This document shows positions 41,586 through 48,702 of a stretch of 64,000 nt of DNA, one piece after another. Position numbers and translations under genes: made by a program. Numbering within the stretch: the first letter of the stretch is position 1; every line of letters starts with the position of its first letter. The stretch comes from an uncultured Clostridia bacterium. GTDB taxonomy: Bacteria; Bacillota; Clostridia; Oscillospirales; Acutalibacteraceae. The stretch lies in contig CALCYI010000017.1 of NCBI GenBank assembly GCA_937907605.1, positions 24,592 through 88,591 of the forward strand. Reading direction: 5' to 3'. The notes beneath the pieces were generated by a model. That model ran no database searches, was not told where the DNA came from, and worked only from the letters and a program-made list of their open reading frames with translations.

Positions 41586-43448
41586 ATGAACTATTTTGCA
41601 GGGACATATGACGTTATAGTAATAGGCGCGGGGCATGCGGGTATCGAGGCTGCCCTTGCTTCGGCGCGCCTCGGCGCGTCAACTGTGGTGTTCACGGTCA
41701 ATCTTGACTGGGTGGGCAATATGCCCTGCAATCCCTCGATAGGCGGAACGTCGAAGGGCCACCTCGTGCGCGAGATTGACGCGCTCGGTGGCGAAATGGG
41801 CAAGGCTGCGGATAAGTATTCCCTTCAGTCGAGAATGTTAAATCTCGGCAAAGGTCCCGCGGTTCACTCCCTGAGGGCGCAGATTGACAGGCGCGAGTAC
41901 TCGGCGGGAATGAAGCACACCCTTGAGCTTCAGGAAAACCTTGATATCCGCCAGGGCGAAATCGTTGATTTATATTATGAAGATGATTTGTGGCACTGCG
42001 TTACAAGGCTTGAGGCGGAATTTACCGCAAAGTGCGTAATTATTGCGACGGGCACCTTCCTCGGTGGCAGGGTTTACATAGGCGACGTTTCATATGAGAG
42101 CGGACCCGACGGAATGTTCCCCGCAAACGAGCTTTCCGCGGCGCTGAAAAGGCTTAATATCCCGCTCAGGCGCTTTAAGACGGGTACTCCGAGCAGGGTG
42201 AACAGAAAGAGCGTTAACTTTGAAAACCTTGAAATTCAGGAGGGCGACGAAAGGACCGGTCCCTTCTCGTTTGAGACCGAGACTCCGCCCGAAAACAAGG
42301 TGGTCTGTCACGTTACCTATACAAATGAAAAGACGAAGCAGATAATCCTTGACAATCTCCACCGCTCGCCGATGTACAGCGGAAAGATTGAGGGCAAGGG
42401 ACCACGCTACTGTCCGAGCTTTGAGGACAAAATCGTGCGCTTTTCCGACAAGGAGAGGCACCAGCTCTTTATAGAGCCCTGCGGACTCAACACCGAGGAG
42501 CTCTACCTGCAGGGGCTTTCCTCCTCGCTGCCCGAGGACGTTCAGCTCGCGTTTATACACACTATTCCCGGTCTTGAAAACGCGCAGGTTATGCGTACCG
42601 CATACGCTATTGAATACGACTGCGTTGACCCGACGGCGCTTAAGGCGACGCTTGAATTTAACGATATTCCCGGTCTTTACGGCGCGGGACAGTTCAACGG
42701 CTCAAGCGGCTACGAGGAGGCGGCGGCGCAGGGGCTCGTTGCGGGCATTAACGCTGCGCGCAAGGTTCAGGGCAAGAGTGAAATCGTGCTTGACCGCGGC
42801 GGCTCGTATATAGGAACGCTGATTGACGACCTTATTACCAAGGGCTGTACCGACCCGTACAGAATGATGACCTCAAGGAGCGAGTACCGCCTCGTGCTCC
42901 GCCAGGATAACGCAGATATACGCTTAACTCCGCTCGGGCACGAAATCGGACTTATCAGCGAGGAAAGATATAATAAATTCCTCAAAAAGCAGGAAATGAT
43001 TAAAAAGGAGATGAGCAGGGTTAAAAATTTGTCCCTTCCCCTTTCCGAAAAGCTGCAAAAAATCCTTACCGACAAGGGTACGGCTGAGCTTAAGACGGGC
43101 TGCAAAATGATTGAGCTGCTTAAAAGACCGCAGATTACCTATGACGATTTAGCCGAGGTGGATACCGAGCGCCCCGATTTACCGCGTGAGGTGTTCGAGC
43201 AGGTCGAAATTTCTGTAAAATACGAGGGATATATTAAAAAGCAGGAGGCGCAGATTAAGGAAATGCGCCGCATTGAAGCAAAGAAAATCCCCGAAAACCT
43301 TGATTATAACTCACTTAAAGGACTCCGGCTTGAAGCGGTTGAGAAGCTCTCAAAGATAAGACCGCAGAATTTAGGTCAGGCAAGCCGCATTAGCGGAGTC
43401 AACCCCGCCGACATTACGGCGCTAAATATTATACTGGAGTCGCTATGA
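41586..43448 (+). CDS. mnmG: tRNA uridine-5-carboxymethylaminomethyl modification enzyme MnmG
   Basis: 620 residues. FAD-binding start VIVIGAGHAGIEAALASARLG, then CNPSIGGTSKGHLVREIDALGG, the GRVYIGD segment and the end motif ASRISGVNPADI. It begins directly after mnmE and overlaps rsmG by 4 nt. Partner of MnmE. Confidence 0.97.
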   Translation: MNYFAGTYDVIVIGAGHAGIEAALASARLGASTVVFTVNLDWVGNMPCNPSIGGTSKGHLVREIDALGGEMGKAADKYSLQSRMLNLGKGPAVHSLRAQIDRREYSAGMKHTLELQENLDIRQGEIVDLYYEDDLWHCVTRLEAEFTAKCVIIATGTFLGGRVYIGDVSYESGPDGMFPANELSAALKRLNIPLRRFKTGTPSRVNRKSVNFENLEIQEGDERTGPFSFETETPPENKVVCHVTYTNEKTKQIILDNLHRSPMYSGKIEGKGPRYCPSFEDKIVRFSDKERHQLFIEPCGLNTEELYLQGLSSSLPEDVQLAFIHTIPGLENAQVMRTAYAIEYDCVDPTALKATLEFNDIPGLYGAGQFNGSSGYEEAAAQGLVAGINAARKVQGKSEIVLDRGGSYIGTLIDDLITKGCTDPYRMMTSRSEYRLVLRQDNADIRLTPLGHEIGLISEERYNKFLKKQEMIKKEMSRVKNLSLPLSEKLQKILTDKGTAELKTGCKMIELLKRPQITYDDLAEVDTERPDLPREVFEQVEISVKYEGYIKKQEAQIKEMRRIEAKKIPENLDYNSLKGLRLEAVEKLSKIRPQNLGQASRISGVNPADITALNIILESL

Positions 43449-44152
43449 TAAACAGAGATTTACTCCAAAAGCTGTCAAAAACCGCCGAGGTTGAGCTCGA
43501 CGACAACATGCTCTCTCAGTTTCAGGTATACGCAAGCGAGCTTATTAGTGAAAACGAAAAGTACAACCTCACCTCTATTACCGAGCCTGAGGAGATTATA
43601 GTTAAGCATTTCGTGGACTCGCTTATGCTTCTGAAATACTTTGACCTTGATTATAATACGAAAATTATTGACATAGGCTCGGGTGCGGGCTTCCCCGGAA
43701 TTCCCCTGCTTATTGCTAAAAACAACTGCCTTGATTTAACGCTCGTTGATTCACGCCTTAAGAGAGTCGCGTTTATGGACAACGTGCTTAAAAGGTGCGG
43801 GCTTAACGCTAATCCGATATGCGCAAGGGCGGAAAGCCTCGGCGCTGAGGAGCGTTATCGGGAGCAGTTTGACGTGGCAACCGCGAGGGCTGTGGCACCG
43901 CTTAATATCCTCTGCGAGCTGTGTATGCCTCTCGTTAAGGTGGGCGGATACTTCATATCCCTCAAGGGCTCACAGGACGAATGTGAGGAGGCGAAAAACG
44001 CTGTAAGCGTGCTGGGAGGCGAGCTTGAGAGCAACGTTTCATATAAACTTGAAAACGGAGACACACGCTCAATAGTAATAATCAAAAAGATTTCGCAAAC
44101 TCCGACAGAATACCCGAGGAAGAACAAAAAAATTCAGACAAAGCCTCTGTAA
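43445..44152 (+). CDS. rsmG: 16S rRNA (guanine-N7) methyltransferase
   Basis: 235 residues. SAM-binding block IDIGSGAGFPGIPLLI, LVDSRLKRVAFMDNV, ATARAVAPL. Modifies G527 of 16S rRNA; loss gives low-level streptomycin resistance in other bacteria. A terminator follows. Confidence 0.96.
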   Translation: MINRDLLQKLSKTAEVELDDNMLSQFQVYASELISENEKYNLTSITEPEEIIVKHFVDSLMLLKYFDLDYNTKIIDIGSGAGFPGIPLLIAKNNCLDLTLVDSRLKRVAFMDNVLKRCGLNANPICARAESLGAEERYREQFDVATARAVAPLNILCELCMPLVKVGGYFISLKGSQDECEEAKNAVSVLGGELESNVSYKLENGDTRSIVIIKKISQTPTEYPRKNKKIQTKPL

Positions 44153-44174
44153 TATAAATGTTTATGTCGAACTT

Positions 44175-44210
44175 AAAGAGTTTCTCACGATGAGAAGCTC
44201 TTTATTTTTT
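44175..44210 (+). terminator. Terminator after rsmG
   Basis: AAAGAGTTTCTCA-CGA-TGAGAAGCTCTTT with an ATTTTTT tail. It ends the long rpmH-to-rsmG transcript. Confidence 0.9.
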
Positions 44211-44261
44211 GCATTGTTTATGATAATATGTGATTAAAGAAAGGGACAGGCAGTCGCGGAG

Positions 44262-45089
44262 GTGGTAGCCACGAACGAGATAACAAATATAAATACCGAA
44301 AAGCTCCTCCCCAATCCGTATCAGCCGAGGCACAAATTCGAGAGTGAGGAAATGCTCTCCCTCGCAGACTCCATAAAGGAAAACGGAATACTCCAGCCGC
44401 TTCTGATAAGGCGGATTAATAATTCAGCATACTACGAGGTAATCGCCGGAGAGAGAAGGCTGAGAGCGGCAATACTTGCGGGTGTTGAGAGCGTACCGTG
44501 CGTTGAGCTTGAATGCGGTTATGAGGAAAGCGCAGTATATTCCATACTTGAAAACGTACAGAGAAGCGATTTAACCTTTTTTGAGGAGGCTACGGCGATA
44601 GGACAGCTTATAAATCACTTTGGTATGTCGCAGGGCGAATGTGCGAAAAGGCTCGGAAAAAGTCAGTCCGCACTCTCAAATAAGCTAAGGCTCCTTAAAT
44701 TACCGGCTGATGTGCGGTATTTTATCGAAAAAGAGGGTCTGAGCGAAAGGCATGCGAGGGCTTTGCTCCGTCTTGACTCCGAAAAGGACATCTGGGCTGC
44801 TCTTAATATTATAAAGGAAAAGGGCTATAACGTTGAGCAGACGGACAGATTTATTGACTCTTTAACCGACAACACACCGAAACCCAAGAAAAACGTTGTA
44901 AAAATCTTCAAAGACGTAAGGATTTTCGTAAATACGGTCAATAAAGCGATTGACGCAATGAAGGCTTCGGGTATTAACGCCGAGGCTGACCGTACGGAAA
45001 CTGACGATTATATTGAATTCCGTGTAAAAATTCCCAAAAGCACGGGCGTAAATAACTTAAAACTGCATACGGCAGCTAAACAGGCTTAA
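44262..45089 (+). CDS. noc: ParB-like nucleoid occlusion protein
   Basis: 275 residues. ParB-N motif NPYQPR, then GILQPLLIRR and VIAGERRLRAA; helix-turn-helix with MSQGECAKRLGKSQSALSNKLRLLKLP; SERHARALLRL. Position directly after rsmG and before parAB matches Noc in Bacillus. The start is uncertain: the only GTG (44262) overlaps the GGAGG itself, with an AAAGGGACAGG further upstream. Noc binds NBS sites and the membrane to block division over the nucleoid. Confidence 0.85.
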   Translation: MVATNEITNINTEKLLPNPYQPRHKFESEEMLSLADSIKENGILQPLLIRRINNSAYYEVIAGERRLRAAILAGVESVPCVELECGYEESAVYSILENVQRSDLTFFEEATAIGQLINHFGMSQGECAKRLGKSQSALSNKLRLLKLPADVRYFIEKEGLSERHARALLRLDSEKDIWAALNIIKEKGYNVEQTDRFIDSLTDNTPKPKKNVVKIFKDVRIFVNTVNKAIDAMKASGINAEADRTETDDYIEFRVKIPKSTGVNNLKLHTAAKQA

Positions 45090-45135
45090 AACGGGCAACC
45101 GTTTTAAACATATTCTCCTCTTTTCATCACGTGGG

Positions 45136-45168
45136 ACGAGCAGGCGCAAGCCTGCTCGTTCTGCTTTT
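45136..45168 (+). terminator. Terminator after noc
   Basis: ACGAGCAGGC-GCAA-GCCTGCTCGT followed by TCTGCTTTTG. Confidence 0.88.
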
Positions 45169-45174
45169 GTGCAA

Positions 45175-45190
45175 TGTTTCACGTGAAACA
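45175..45190. promoter_or_regulatory. parS: parS site 1 (perfect)
   Basis: TGTTTCACGTGAAACA, identical to the conserved bacterial parS 16-mer. It is the CTP-dependent loading site for ParB near the origin. Confidence 0.97.
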
Positions 45191-45199
45191 ATCTGAAAA

Positions 45200-45215
45200 A
45201 GTTTCACGTGAAACA
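45200..45215. promoter_or_regulatory. parS: parS site 2
   Basis: AGTTTCACGTGAAACA, 15 of 16 matches, 9 bp after site 1. Its last base touches the -35 box of the parAB promoter. Confidence 0.93.
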
Positions 45216-45244
45216 TTGATATTATTATAAATATGATGTATAAT
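45216..45244 (+). promoter_or_regulatory. Promoter of parA-parB-serS
   Basis: TTGATA (45216-45221), 17 nt, TATAAT (45239-45244). It directly abuts parS site 2, so ParB spreading from parS should affect transcription. Confidence 0.8.
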
Positions 45245-45265
45245 AACCATTAATGAGGTGATTAT

Positions 45266-46027
45266 ATGGGCAAAATAGTTGCTGTTTTTAATCAGAAGGG
45301 CGGCGTAGGCAAGACTACAACCGTTGTAAACCTTGCGGCAGCGCTCGGTCAAAAGGGTAAAAAAACACTACTTATAGACGTTGATCCGCAGGGCAACTCA
45401 ACATCGGGTGTAGGCGTGGATAAGAGTGAGGTTGAGTATTCTACCTACGATATGCTGATAAACTCTGTTTCTGCGAGAGCTATATTAATTGAAACACAAT
45501 TTAAGAATTTATCCATTCTACCCGCAAATATGAATCTTGCCGGCGCTGAAATTGAGCTTGCAGAGCTTGAAAATCGCAACAGAGCGCTGAAAAAGGCTAT
45601 TGCAACGCTTGTAATGGAATATGATTATATAATAATCGACTGTCCGCCGAGCTTAGGCTTGCTTTCTATCAATGCGCTTGTTGCCGCTGATACGCTTATC
45701 GTACCGCTCCAGTGCGAATATTACGCGCTTGAGGGCTTAAGCCAGCTTGTAAACACGGTTAGAGCGGTTAAAAACGAGTACAATCCCCGCCTTGAGCTTG
45801 AGGGCGTGCTCTTTACTATGTATGACAGCCGCCTTAAGCTCAATCAGCAGGTTATCGACGAGGTAAATAAATACTTTCCGGGCAAGACCTATAAGACCTA
45901 TATCCCGAGAAGCGTTAAAATTGCTGAGTCGCCGAGCTACGGCGAGCCCGTTATATATTATGAGAAGTATTCAAAGGCTTCTTTTGCATATAAAAAATTC
46001 ACCGATGAATTCCTTAAAAGACAATAA
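45266..46027 (+). CDS. parA: Chromosome partitioning ATPase ParA (Soj)
   Basis: 253 residues. Deviant Walker A KGGVGKTT (residues 11-18), DVDPQGNSTSGVG, and Walker B YIIIDCPPSLGLL. Moves origins and regulates DnaA. AATGAGGTG precedes the ATG; parB starts 14 nt after its stop. Confidence 0.97.
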   Translation: MGKIVAVFNQKGGVGKTTTVVNLAAALGQKGKKTLLIDVDPQGNSTSGVGVDKSEVEYSTYDMLINSVSARAILIETQFKNLSILPANMNLAGAEIELAELENRNRALKKAIATLVMEYDYIIIDCPPSLGLLSINALVAADTLIVPLQCEYYALEGLSQLVNTVRAVKNEYNPRLELEGVLFTMYDSRLKLNQQVIDEVNKYFPGKTYKTYIPRSVKIAESPSYGEPVIYYEKYSKASFAYKKFTDEFLKRQ

Positions 46028-46041
46028 GGAGGAGAATAATT

Positions 46042-46890
46042 ATGGCTAAAAAACAGTCGGGACTCGGTAAGGGACTTGGAGCGTTGATGATGGAAAACAG
46101 CCTTGATATCGGCGTTTCGACCACCTCGCTCAGCATAAACAATATAGTTCCCAACAGAGAGCAGCCGAGAAAGACCTTTGACGAAGCGTCCCTTGAGGAG
46201 CTCGCGCAGTCCATACGTCAGCACGGCGTGCTTCAGCCCCTGCTCGTAAGACCGCTTGCAAGCGGTGAATATCAGCTCGTTGCGGGCGAAAGGCGCTGGA
46301 GAGCCTCAAGAATTGCGGGACTCACCGAGGTTCCCGTAGTAGTTAAGGAGCTTACCGATACGCAGGCTATGGAGCTTGCGATAATAGAAAACCTGCAGCG
46401 CGAGGACTTAAACCCCATTGAAGAGGCGGAGGGACTCCAGGCGCTTGCGGATAAATGCGGCTATACTCAGGAGGAAATGGCTGCGTCTGTTGGAAAATCC
46501 CGTCCCGCAATTGCGAACTCGCTCAGGCTGCTCCGTTTACCCGAGGAGGTAAGGCAGATGACAAAGGACGGTAAAATCTCCGCAGGGCACGCGAGAGCGC
46601 TGCTCGCCTTCGATAATCCCGCAATGATGCTCGAGGCAGCGGAACAGATTGTTTCACGTAAACTTACCGTCCGTGATGTTGAAAAAATGGCTAAATCCCC
46701 GAGAAAACGCCCCGCAAAGAAAGCTAAAAGGCGCGATTCCTTTTACGACGAGGTCGAGCTTTCGCTCACGGAAACGCTCGGACGTAAGGTCACGGTTTCA
46801 AATTCGGGCAGCAAGGGCACAATTACTATTGAATACTATTCGCTTGACGATTTAAAGAATCTTGCAAACGCACTGTACAAGGAGGACTAA
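46042..46890 (+). CDS. parB: Chromosome partitioning protein ParB (Spo0J)
   Basis: 282 residues. GLGKGLGALM start (ParA-activating), NREQPRKTFDE, VAGERRWRASRIAGL (CTPase box), helix-turn-helix YTQEEMAASVGKSRPAIANSLRLLRLP, AGHARALLAF, C-terminal dimer domain after a basic linker. Binds the two parS sites 0.8 kb upstream. Confidence 0.97.
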   Translation: MAKKQSGLGKGLGALMMENSLDIGVSTTSLSINNIVPNREQPRKTFDEASLEELAQSIRQHGVLQPLLVRPLASGEYQLVAGERRWRASRIAGLTEVPVVVKELTDTQAMELAIIENLQREDLNPIEEAEGLQALADKCGYTQEEMAASVGKSRPAIANSLRLLRLPEEVRQMTKDGKISAGHARALLAFDNPAMMLEAAEQIVSRKLTVRDVEKMAKSPRKRPAKKAKRRDSFYDEVELSLTETLGRKVTVSNSGSKGTITIEYYSLDDLKNLANALYKED

Positions 46891-46893
46891 GGT

Positions 46894-48180
46894 ATGCTTG
46901 ATATAAAATTTGTAAGGGAAAACCCCGAGCTCGTTAAGGAAAACATAAAAAAGAAGTTCCAGGAGCACAAGCTCGGTTACGTTGACGAGGTTATAGCGCT
47001 CGACGAGGAGCGCCGCCGCACTATCGCAAGGGCGGACGAGCTCAGAAACAACAGAAACAGAATAAGCAAGCAGATAGGAGCGCTCATGGCACAGGGCAAA
47101 CGCGAAGAGGGAATGGCGCTCAAAGAGCAGGTTACCGCGCAGGCTAAGGAGCTTGAGGAGCTTTCCGCAAAGCAGGACGAGCTAAATGAAAAGGTAACAA
47201 AAATAATGATGTCCATTCCGAACATCATTGACGATTCAGTACCCATCGGTAAGGATGACTCCGAAAACGTGGAGGTTCAGCGCTACGGCGAGCCCGTCGT
47301 TCCCGATTACGAAATTCCGTACCATACCGATATTATGGAAACCTTCGACGGTATTGATATGGACGCGGCGGGCAGAGTTGCGGGCAACGGCTTCTATTAC
47401 CTTATGGGCGATATTGCGCGCCTGCACTCAGCCGTTATCAGTTATGCGCGCGACTTTATGATTGACCGCGGCTTTACCTACGTAGTTCCGCCGTTTATGA
47501 TTCGCTCCAACGTCGTTACGGGCGTTATGAGCTTTGAGGAAATGGACGCTATGATGTACAAGATTGAGGGCGAGGACCTCTATCTTATAGGTACGTCGGA
47601 GCACTCAATGATAGGCAAGTTCATTGATACCATTACTCCCGAGGAGAAGTTACCGCTCACGCTGACCTCGTATTCTCCCTGCTTCCGTAAGGAAAAGGGC
47701 GCTCACGGTATCGAGGAGCGCGGCGTTTACCGTATCCACCAGTTTGAAAAGCAGGAAATGGTAGTTGTCTGCAAGCCCGAGGAGTCAAGATACTGGTTTG
47801 ACCAGCTCTGGCAGAACACGGTTGACCTTTTCAGGAGCCTTGATATTCCCGTACGTACGCTTGAATGCTGCTCGGGCGACCTTGCGGACTTAAAGGTTAA
47901 AAGCGTTGACGTTGAGGCGTGGTCACCAAGGCAGAAGAAGTACTTTGAGGTCGGCTCCTGCTCAAACCTCACCGACGCGCAGGCGAGAAGGCTCAAGATA
48001 AGAGTCAAGGGCGAAAACGGTAATTACCTTGCCCACACGCTCAACAACACCGTTGTTGCGCCGCCGAGAATGTTAATCGCGTTCCTTGAAAACAACCTTA
48101 ACGCCGACGGCAGCGTAAATATCCCCGAAGCGCTCAGAATGTATATGGGCGGTAAAGACAAAATTTATCCGAAAAAATAA
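46894..48180 (+). CDS. serS: Seryl-tRNA synthetase
   Basis: 428 residues. The N-terminal coiled-coil arm (~25-100) grips tRNA-Ser; class II motifs are CFRKEKGAHG...GVYRIHQFEKQEMV (motif 2) and LAHTLNNTVVAPPRMLIAFLEN (motif 3). AAGGAGGA overlapping the parB stop serves as ribosome site, so it is co-transcribed with parAB. Its position next to parB is common in Clostridia. Confidence 0.97.
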   Translation: MLDIKFVRENPELVKENIKKKFQEHKLGYVDEVIALDEERRRTIARADELRNNRNRISKQIGALMAQGKREEGMALKEQVTAQAKELEELSAKQDELNEKVTKIMMSIPNIIDDSVPIGKDDSENVEVQRYGEPVVPDYEIPYHTDIMETFDGIDMDAAGRVAGNGFYYLMGDIARLHSAVISYARDFMIDRGFTYVVPPFMIRSNVVTGVMSFEEMDAMMYKIEGEDLYLIGTSEHSMIGKFIDTITPEEKLPLTLTSYSPCFRKEKGAHGIEERGVYRIHQFEKQEMVVVCKPEESRYWFDQLWQNTVDLFRSLDIPVRTLECCSGDLADLKVKSVDVEAWSPRQKKYFEVGSCSNLTDAQARRLKIRVKGENGNYLAHTLNNTVVAPPRMLIAFLENNLNADGSVNIPEALRMYMGGKDKIYPKK

Positions 48181-48181
48181 T

Positions 48182-48280
48182 TAATAATTGACAATTATCA
48201 ATTACCAATTAACAATTGAGGACGGGCTCTGCCCGTACCCGATTTAATAGCTGTGCGCAGCACCCGTAATTGTCCATTAA
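48182..48280. repeat. Composite heptamer/hairpin repeat, copy B
   Basis: CAATTAT, CAATTAC, CAATTAA, CAATTGA units, then GGACGGGCTCTGCCCGTACCC, GATTTAATAGCTGTGCGCAGCACCC and AATTGTCCATT. Closely similar to the minus-strand reading of copy A (36400). Begins two bases after the serS stop. Confidence 0.88.
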
Positions 48281-48318
48281 AAAAGGCTCCCGCGGGGTGT
48301 CCGTCATAAAGAAGTTTT

Positions 48319-48361
48319 ACAGACTGATTGAGAACGATTCTCTTTCGGTCTGTTTTTCTTT
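48319..48361 (+). terminator. Terminator of the parAB-serS transcript
   Basis: ACAGAC...GTCTGT closes an inner stem GAGAA-CGA-TTCTC and is followed by TTTTTCTTTT. The stretch 48362-48588 beyond it is AT-rich; a frame to 48527 lacks a ribosome site and is not called as a gene. I see nothing else there. Confidence 0.75.
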
Positions 48362-48589
48362 TCCTGATTTGTCTTTACAAAGCCTATGTTCGCTAATGTC
48401 TGTGACATCATTCTTGACTTATATTTGTGATAATGATAAAATGAAATTGCCAGATAATTTCACAACTGAATATTGCGATTATGAACAGTTTGCTTTTTTA
48501 TCTTCTGATAAAAATGCATACTCTTAATTGCATACTGTTCTTCGTAATAGTTGTGAAATTGTTTGGCGACAGTTGAGCTTGCGTTTTTG

Positions 48590-48620
48590 GCGTACAGCTA
48601 CAGCTGTGCGCTTTTTTCTT
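48590..48620 (+). terminator. Terminator-like hairpin upstream of the subtilase gene
   Basis: GCGTACAGCT-AC-AGCTGTGCGC followed by TTTTTTCTT. Thereafter GCGTTTCGACGCG and a repeated TTTTTCTTGCGTTTC (three times between 48578 and 48650). Confidence 0.75.
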
Positions 48621-48702
48621 GCGTTTCGACGCGTTTTTCTTGCGTTTCTGCATATTTTAAGATTTTTATTCTAAAATCTTGTAAGATGTAGGGGGTGATA
48701 CT

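Noticed and set aside
46650..46663. parS-like sequence TGTTTCACGTAAAC inside parB
   Set aside because: Two bases of the palindrome are missing, so the symmetry is lost; ParB binding is unlikely.
48270..48527. Open frame of 85 codons between serS and the subtilase
   Set aside because: It starts with TTG inside a repeat, has no ribosome site, runs through a clear terminator (48319-48361) and resembles no family I know.
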